From a virus: 24,017 bases of DNA. Below are positions 19,411-24,017 of this stretch, piece by piece. The DNA lies in IMG/VR virus record IMGVR_UViG_3300028176_000020, positions 1 through 24,017 of that record; one strand, 5' to 3'. The number at the start of each line of letters is the position of its first letter. The stretch's first letter is position 1. The translations under genes were made by a program, and so were the position numbers. The notes under the pieces were generated by a model that was given only the letters and a program-made list of their open reading frames with translations, was not told where the DNA came from and did no database searches.

Positions 19411-20646
19411 ATGAATGAACTCGAATTAAAAGCCGCTATGTTGGAGGCTGACAAAAAGAGGGATGAGATGAAAGCAGAATTGAAAACTGCCATCGATACC
19501 CAAAAAACCGAACTTCTGACTAAATTAGCAGAGGTTGAAGAACTTCGCAAAACCATGCAAACGCAATTGGATGACATTGCAACCGATCAGGCCAAAGCAA
19601 AAAAAGAAGGCATCTCAAAAGAGGTTGTTTCTTTTGCCAAAGAACTGAAATCAGAACTTCAGGCCAAGATCACAGAATTGCAGTCATTGAAAGCTCGTAA
19701 GGGAGGGGCTGTTTCGATCGAACTGAAATCATTTTTGGAAAGCGCAAATGCTTCCATCACTACCGGATCGTTATTGCCAACACCTCAATTTGAGGTAGGA
19801 GTTTCAAAAGCTCCTGACCGGATGCCTTTCCTGTTAGACATCATCACTACCGGATTTTCATCCAGTAACGTAGTGTATTGGGTACAACGCAAAACTCGCA
19901 CCGACAACAGCGGAACAGTTACAGAGGGCACAGTTACGAAAGTAGGCGGCGGTTCTGTTACTCAATCCGTTTTGGGTTATGAGACAAAGAACGCTACAAT
20001 GCAGGACATGTTGGCATTCATTAAAGTTTCAAACAACTCCATTGATGATATCGACTGGCTGTTGTCTGAGGTTCAAACCGAATTGCTGACACTCATGGCA
20101 CTTGATTTGGATGCAAATCTTTTGACTGGTGCAATTGCAACCGAAGGCTACGATGGTATTTTGACCGGAGCAACAGCATTCGCAGCCGGTGGTAAAAAAT
20201 TGAAAACAGGAGTAGTTCCGAACAATTATGATGCTCTCAAATTTGCCGCAACGCAAATCAAGAAAGCTCATCATCGTCCGAACTATGTCGTTCTCAACCC
20301 AGACGACCTTTTAGCGATGGAATTGGAAAGGGATACAGACGGAGCATATTTGTTCCCTCCTTATCTGGCCGTACAGCCTCAATTTGCCGGTGTTCGTATC
20401 ATCGAAAATACAGGTATCACATCGGGAACTTACCTGATTGGTGACTTTTCAAAAGCAAAATTCTGGATGCGTAAGGGGATGGATCTGAAAATCCACGATC
20501 AAAACGAGGATGACGCTATCACCCAATTGAAAACCGTCACTCTCTACATGAGGGGTGTACTGGTTGTAAAAGCAGCAGATGCAACAGCATTTGTTACCGA
20601 CACTTTCGCTGATACTATCGCTGAGATCACTTCGGCAGGAGCATAA
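19411..20646 (+). CDS. Major capsid protein, HK97 fold
   Basis: The 411-residue product begins with about 100 residues of charged coiled coil (MNELELKAAMLEADKKRDEM to SLKARKGG), the delta domain acting as scaffold and removed by the protease. The capsid fold follows: ITTGSLLPTPQFEVGVSKAP, VYWVQRKTRTDNSGTVTEGT, a long helix (SIDDIDWLLSEVQTELLTLM), HHRPNYVVLNPDDLLAMELE, and a C-terminal strand set (AVQPQFAGVRIIE...YMRGVLVV). The ATG at 19411 is chosen over TTG 19372, which is inside the protease gene. Confidence 0.93.
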   Translation: MNELELKAAMLEADKKRDEMKAELKTAIDTQKTELLTKLAEVEELRKTMQTQLDDIATDQAKAKKEGISKEVVSFAKELKSELQAKITELQSLKARKGGAVSIELKSFLESANASITTGSLLPTPQFEVGVSKAPDRMPFLLDIITTGFSSSNVVYWVQRKTRTDNSGTVTEGTVTKVGGGSVTQSVLGYETKNATMQDMLAFIKVSNNSIDDIDWLLSEVQTELLTLMALDLDANLLTGAIATEGYDGILTGATAFAAGGKKLKTGVVPNNYDALKFAATQIKKAHHRPNYVVLNPDDLLAMELERDTDGAYLFPPYLAVQPQFAGVRIIENTGITSGTYLIGDFSKAKFWMRKGMDLKIHDQNEDDAITQLKTVTLYMRGVLVVKAADATAFVTDTFADTIAEITSAGA

Positions 20647-20653
20647 TTAACCA

Positions 20654-20671
20654 GGGAGGGTAACACCTCCC
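20654..20671 (+). terminator. Hairpin after the capsid gene
   Basis: GGGAGG (20654-20659) and CCTCCC (20666-20671) form a 6-bp stem around GTAACA. No T-run follows, so it is more likely an RNA processing, stability or pausing element than a full terminator. It may help keep capsid mRNA abundant. Confidence 0.5.
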
Positions 20672-20688
20672 ATTAATACATTTTAAAT

Positions 20689-21138
20689 ATGAAGAAGTTA
20701 TTTATAGTTCTTTCGCTGGTTTTTGCAGTATTAATCAGCAACGCCCAAATGGCAACAGTTTACGTGCCTGTTAATCAGACATACGTTGCAGCTCCTACCA
20801 CTTATGTATTAACAGATGCAGTTACACAATATCTTTTAATAAAAGCACCTCAGCACAATGTAGCAACGCAGGATTTACTCGTGAAGCTTGATTCTCTTAC
20901 GGGGAACCATACTTATATTGCAGTTGGACTGTATGGGAGAAAATTTGACACCTCTGCATGGGTGCAAATCGGTTCAACAGTAACTTGGAAGGGAACTACA
21001 TCTTCACATGATACTACTCTTGTGATAAGTAATACAACCGGAAATCGCTATAGGGATTATAAAGTCAGTTATACCGGTACCGGTACAGGCACAAGTAGAA
21101 TCACACTACAACAGTTTAAGCTATATTTTGAGAATTAA
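20689..21138 (+). CDS. Secreted or virion protein with a signal peptide
   Basis: The 149-residue protein begins with an N-terminal signal peptide: KK head, hydrophobic core LFIVLSLVFAVLI, and probable cleavage after SNA (about residue 19). The mature part is Thr/Val/Tyr-rich and beta-like (ATVYVPVNQTYVAAPTTYVL, then YIAVGLYGRKFDTSAWVQIG and TSRITLQQFKLYFEN). It lies between the capsid gene and the connector genes, where phages encode decoration proteins, yet a signal peptide would send it through the host inner membrane. Possible roles are a periplasmic or surface exclusion protein or a cargo gene. I do not recognise the family. Confidence 0.7.
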   Translation: MKKLFIVLSLVFAVLISNAQMATVYVPVNQTYVAAPTTYVLTDAVTQYLLIKAPQHNVATQDLLVKLDSLTGNHTYIAVGLYGRKFDTSAWVQIGSTVTWKGTTSSHDTTLVISNTTGNRYRDYKVSYTGTGTGTSRITLQQFKLYFEN

Positions 21139-21181
21139 CCGTATTTGGAATTTCGGGGGAGTTCGTTTCTCCCCTACGGTT
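21137..21181 (+). terminator. Bipartite hairpin after the signal-peptide gene
   Basis: The outer arms AACCGTA (21137-21143) and TACGGTT (21175-21181) enclose an inner stem GGGGAG (21156-21161)/CTCCCC (21169-21174) with a TTCGTTT loop; bases 21144-21155 bulge. No T-run follows. With the hairpin at 20654 it brackets the gene at 20689, which may set its mRNA level separately. Confidence 0.55.
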
Positions 21182-21201
21182 CAATGTTTAATACATATAA
21201 T

Positions 21202-21393
21202 ATGAGTAAGTTTAAACTTTTAAGAAATTGGAACGGTCACTACATGGGAGATGAAGTCACTGTTCACGATCAGTTAGATGGTCGGATGATACGCAAGAGC
21301 ATCGGAGTAAAAGTTGAATCTAAAGCTATTCAGACCGCACCCGAAAACAAAGCTATTTTAAGCACTCCAAAAAACAAACGTAAGCATGTATGA
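21202..21393 (+). CDS. Small basic structural-module protein
   Basis: The 63-residue product starts at the ATG at 21202 (MSKFKLLRNWNGHYMGDEVT). ATG 21184 is in frame and possible; TTG 21145 falls in the hairpin and is rejected. A strand-rich front half (MGDEVTVHDQLDGRMIRKSI) resembles small SH3-like phage neck proteins, with a Lys-rich tail (TPKNKRKHV). Its stop overlaps the connector gene by 8 bases. Function is inferred from position only. Confidence 0.6.
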   Translation: MSKFKLLRNWNGHYMGDEVTVHDQLDGRMIRKSIGVKVESKAIQTAPENKAILSTPKNKRKHV

Positions 21394-21937
21394 CGTTAAA
21401 CGAACAGTGACAGGAGCGGAGCCGGTAACGGTTGCAGAGATGAAAGCCTTTATTCTGAATCGTTACGATGAAACAGACCAGGCATCATTATCGCAACTCG
21501 ATGCAGTCATTACGGCTGCGCGTGAAATGGCAGAACAATACTGTAATCGTTCGTTTATCGTTCAGGAAATAGAGCTGACAGATTTTGTTAAAGGCTGTTG
21601 GAGTGACGATGTACCTGAGTTTGTGCTTCCTTTCCCGAATCATTTGGCTGTCGTTGAGGTAAAGGTTGACGATGTTGCAACAAGTGATTATACTACTGTT
21701 GGATTGAGCCGTATTACTGTTCAATTTACCTCACGTTATTTTACAACAGGAACTACAGGCACAAAGTTTTACATCAAATATACAGCCGGTGAATGTCCGG
21801 GACAGGGAAAGAATGCTATTATGCAACTGGCTAAAGAGATGTATGAAGATCGCGGAGGTATGCAAGGGACAATTAAAGACGCTTTGACTAAGTTTGCAAA
21901 CGGGCTTAATTTACTTAATTCACTTATAATCTATTAA
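21386..21937 (+). CDS. Head-tail connector, gp6-like
   Basis: The 183-residue protein resembles the phage head-tail connector gp6 group: YDVKRTVTGAEPVTVAEMKA, a helix (LSQLDAVITAAREMAEQYCN) with RSFIVQEIELTDF, a beta stretch (LAVVEVKVDDVATSDYTTV), and a C-terminal helix (NAIMQLAKEMYEDRGG). Such proteins form a 12-subunit ring under the portal. The next gene starts directly after its stop. The order capsid, connector, gp10-like, terminator, tube is standard. Confidence 0.8.
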   Translation: MYDVKRTVTGAEPVTVAEMKAFILNRYDETDQASLSQLDAVITAAREMAEQYCNRSFIVQEIELTDFVKGCWSDDVPEFVLPFPNHLAVVEVKVDDVATSDYTTVGLSRITVQFTSRYFTTGTTGTKFYIKYTAGECPGQGKNAIMQLAKEMYEDRGGMQGTIKDALTKFANGLNLLNSLIIY

Positions 21938-22393
21938 ATGGGTGCTTCGATTACATTGGATAAAGGCAGTTTAGACCATCTCGATAAGCAGTTCAAGCTG
22001 TTACAGGATGCTGGTCCGCGCTCTGTTTATTCGGCAATAATGAAAGTAGCCTATAAGATAGTAAGTGATGCAAAATTAAGACTCAAAGGACAATCGCACG
22101 TTGTTACTTCTCGATTAAGGAATTCGCTGTTTGTAAAGACAGCAACCAAAGCAACAGCGAACTATTCAGATAAAGACGGCAGAGCGTTCACTGCTGAATT
22201 AGCATCGGTTACACTTGCAAAAATGGAGGTAGCAATAGGCACTAATGTTGAGTACGCTCAAAAGATTGAGGATATGGATTCTTACCTTTATTGGGCTGTC
22301 CAAAATGTTGACCTTTCAAAAAGTTTGGCCGATGATGCAAAACAGAATCTTGAAAACGCAATGAAATACGGACCTGGAATACTACCAAAATGA
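21938..22393 (+). CDS. HK97 gp10-like tail/neck protein
   Basis: The 151-residue protein fits the HK97 gp10 family of head-tail joining components: GASITLDKGSLDHLDKQFKL, AIMKVAYKIVSDAKLRLKG and a mid-protein VTSRLRNSLFVK. AIGTNVEYAQKIEDMDSYLY (about 105-124) is the family's G(T/S)xxxYAxxxExG-like block, then a C-terminal helix. It begins immediately after the connector stop and overlaps the next start by 4 bases, so the three are translated in series. Confidence 0.8.
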   Translation: MGASITLDKGSLDHLDKQFKLLQDAGPRSVYSAIMKVAYKIVSDAKLRLKGQSHVVTSRLRNSLFVKTATKATANYSDKDGRAFTAELASVTLAKMEVAIGTNVEYAQKIEDMDSYLYWAVQNVDLSKSLADDAKQNLENAMKYGPGILPK

Positions 22394-22797
22394 CAGACGT
22401 ACGAACCATATTGATTACAGCATTAACCGCAGCACTGGCAACAGCGACAGGGCGAAAAGTCTACGGAGATATGCCGATTCAATTGGAAGGGACGAAAGTC
22501 TATCCGCACATTTCAATATCTGACGTACTGGTTCAGGAAGAAGGTCCGAAGAACGCATATCATTATAATGCCAATGTGTTGATTGAGATAGTTCATAAAA
22601 ATTTGGCTTCGATGTCAACTATGCACAATGACCTGAATAACGCTTTGGGAATCGTGAATAACGCTGTACCATTTGCCCTCGCTTCGCCTTATTCGATAAT
22701 GGATTGTAAGTTAAACACAACCACAACCTCAAAGGCAACAGCCGACAAAGGATTGGTAGATGTAGGAATAATTCGTTTAATTTTTCGCATAAAATAA
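22390..22797 (+). CDS. Tail terminator / tail completion candidate (DUF3168-like)
   Basis: This 135-residue protein occupies the usual tail-terminator position between gp10 and the tube gene. It has a helix (VRTILITALTAALATATGRK), strands YGDMPIQLEGTKVYPHISIS, and a central IEIVHKNLASMSTMHNDLNN helix, then a strand pair at the end (KGLVDVGIIRLIFRIK). This fold order suits the DUF3168/gpU-like terminators that cap the tube. The family call is by order and fold pattern, not a strong motif. Confidence 0.65.
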   Translation: MTDVRTILITALTAALATATGRKVYGDMPIQLEGTKVYPHISISDVLVQEEGPKNAYHYNANVLIEIVHKNLASMSTMHNDLNNALGIVNNAVPFALASPYSIMDCKLNTTTTSKATADKGLVDVGIIRLIFRIK

Positions 22798-22815
22798 CCT
22801 TTTAAAAATAAAGCT

Positions 22816-23244
22816 ATGACAAACGTAGGTACTTTGGTGATGTTGAAACTTGGAACCATCCTGGTAGTTGGTGAATCTTCAACATCGTTCAAATCAGCTC
22901 AAAACATGATCGAAGTGAGCAATAAAGGACTTGGTAATGTTGCTTCGTTCAAGGCCGGACGCATCACACAAACCATGTCAGTTAGTTCTTTGGCCTCTAC
23001 CGATCCATCCGCTTCAACATATGGCTATAAAGCTGCTTTAGACGCTCAGGCAACTTTGGCAGTAGTGGCTTTCACGTTGACAGAATACGGCGCAGCCAAC
23101 GGAACTACACCAGCAACGGGAGCAATCAAGCTATCCGGCAACTGTTTGATCAGTAACGTATCGGTCGAGTTTCCAGATAACGACAAACTAACCTTTTCGC
23201 TCGATCTTCAGATTACTGACGGAACAACAGTAGGCACGAACTAA
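22816..23244 (+). CDS. Tail tube-type protein, copy 1 (TP901-1-like)
   Basis: The 142-residue protein has features of major tail tube proteins: VGESSTSFKSAQNMIEVSNK near the start, KAGRITQTMSVSSLASTDPS and CLISNVSVEFPDNDKLTFSL at the end, all matched in the next gene. The middle (residues about 68-105) carries TYGYKAALDAQATLAVVAFT. Tube subunits stack as hexamers along the tail. The C-terminus and the start of copy 2 share a base (TAATG). Confidence 0.8.
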   Translation: MTNVGTLVMLKLGTILVVGESSTSFKSAQNMIEVSNKGLGNVASFKAGRITQTMSVSSLASTDPSASTYGYKAALDAQATLAVVAFTLTEYGAANGTTPATGAIKLSGNCLISNVSVEFPDNDKLTFSLDLQITDGTTVGTN

Positions 23245-23963
23245 TGACAAACGTCGGAACCCTTGTCTGGCTGAAGTTAGAAGCCAGACAGCGGGAGATT
23301 GTCACACTAACTGGAACAAGTGGCACGGCTAATGTCGGTGCGGTCGGAGGGTTGACTAAGTTAGCGACCTTTACAACAGACCTGACAACATCGGCTACTA
23401 ACTTTGTCACTTCGCACGCCGCAGCTTATTTGGCTGTTGGGGTAGTAGTTACTTGTTCAGGTGCAAAGCTATGTTTTAAACCTACTTTGCTGAATACGGC
23501 AATAACCGCACCAACGATTACCAATGCAAGCGGAAACCTCGCGGGCACTGTTGCACACGTGAACGCTAATAACGGCGTATTGCAGTGCATCGGCGAAACG
23601 TCTACTTCACTGAAGTCAGCACAAACGATGATAGAAGTAAGTAGTAAGATCAACCAAAACAAAGCATCGTTCAAAGCCGGGCGGATTACGCGCACTTTGT
23701 CTGTTTCTTCCATCGCTTCAACCGATACCGCTACAACTGAATACGGTCATGAGGATGCACTTGCAGCACAAGTTCAACTTGTTCCGATTGACTTTACGTT
23801 GACTGAATACGATGTTAACGGTGCAGTTGTTCAAGGTGCTATCATCATATCAGGTAGTACACTTTTGTCAAACGTGGCTTTGGAAAATCCAGACAACGAC
23901 AAAACAACCTTTTCGCTTGATTTGCAGATTTCAGATACAATGACCGTAGATGTAAACCCATGA
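23244..23963 (+). CDS. Tail tube-type protein, copy 2, with an inserted beta domain
   Basis: The 239-residue paralogue of the preceding protein shares MTNVGTLVxLKL at the start, GETSTSLKSAQTMIEVSSKI, FKAGRITRTLSVSSIASTDT and ENPDNDKTTFSLDLQISD. Between residues about 13 and 111 it has an extra domain: EIVTLTGTSGTANVGAVGGL, TFTTDLTTSATNFVTSHAAA, then ITNASGNLAGTVAHVNANNG. That looks like a beta-sandwich of a kind seen in other Bacteroidota phage structural proteins. It could be a decorated tube subunit on the outer tail surface. Its stop overlaps the next start. Confidence 0.8.
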   Translation: MTNVGTLVWLKLEARQREIVTLTGTSGTANVGAVGGLTKLATFTTDLTTSATNFVTSHAAAYLAVGVVVTCSGAKLCFKPTLLNTAITAPTITNASGNLAGTVAHVNANNGVLQCIGETSTSLKSAQTMIEVSSKINQNKASFKAGRITRTLSVSSIASTDTATTEYGHEDALAAQVQLVPIDFTLTEYDVNGAVVQGAIIISGSTLLSNVALENPDNDKTTFSLDLQISDTMTVDVNP

Positions 23964-24017
23964 AAGACGAACTGATTACATGTTTGCCATATCCTCGCAG
24001 TCTGTTTGGATTGACTA
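23960..24017 (+). CDS. Start of a tail gene, cut by the window edge
   Basis: ATGA overlap with the previous stop opens a frame (MKDELITCLPYPRSLFGLT) still open at the window end. In this gene order the next product would be a tail assembly chaperone, but 19 residues are too few to assign it. Confidence 0.45.
   Translation, partial: MKDELITCLPYPRSLFGLT

Overview
The window is part of the genome of a tailed phage or prophage of the HK97-fold, siphovirus-like type. The host is probably a member of the Bacteroidota. The evidence for the host is an AT-rich composition, A-rich translation starts with almost no Shine-Dalgarno sequences, several promoters of the Bacteroidota form (-33 TTTG, about 20 bp, -7 TAnnTTTG), and phage families common in that phylum. 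All convincing genes are on the + strand. No integrase, lysis gene, tRNA, rRNA or CRISPR array was seen.

Layout. (1) 1-1770: end of an unknown membrane protein, then an operator/promoter and early genes (pentapeptide-repeat protein, HTH protein, small and membrane proteins). (2) About 1761-4604: four consecutive units with the hallmarks of integron gene cassettes. Each begins with a GTT... core whose complement ends the same unit, and imperfect-palindrome attC-like sites lie between them. They carry a DNA cytosine methyltransferase with a 225-codon gene overprinted in another frame, a small lipoprotein, an unknown soluble protein and a ParB-like (DGQHR) protein. (3) 4637-12687: recombination and replication genes (RecT, YqaJ/lambda-type exonuclease, NinB, NinG, a 774-residue helicase-methyltransferase fusion, HTH proteins, a DUF4373-type replication protein). 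(4) 12700-13950: small accessory genes, one broken by an in-frame stop. (5) 14005-24017: packaging and structure (small and large terminase, portal, Mu F-like head protein, prohead protease, major capsid protein, connector, gp10-like protein, tail terminator candidate, two paralogous tail-tube-type proteins). This module is interrupted by a GIY-YIG homing endonuclease and the remnant of an AP2-domain endonuclease.

How it works together. RecT and the exonuclease form a phage recombination pair, supported by NinB and NinG. The helicase-MTase and Dcm probably modify phage DNA against host restriction. Five copies of a 14-bp dyad, ATGTT-N4-AACAT, precede five transcription units (before 471, 5056, 8148, 12820 and 18729). 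They suggest one phage regulator controlling early, recombination, accessory and head genes; that regulator is not identified here.

The most interesting observations are the integron-like cassette run inside a phage genome, the overprinted gene within dcm, and the shared operator. All functional calls come from reading motifs; no database search was run.
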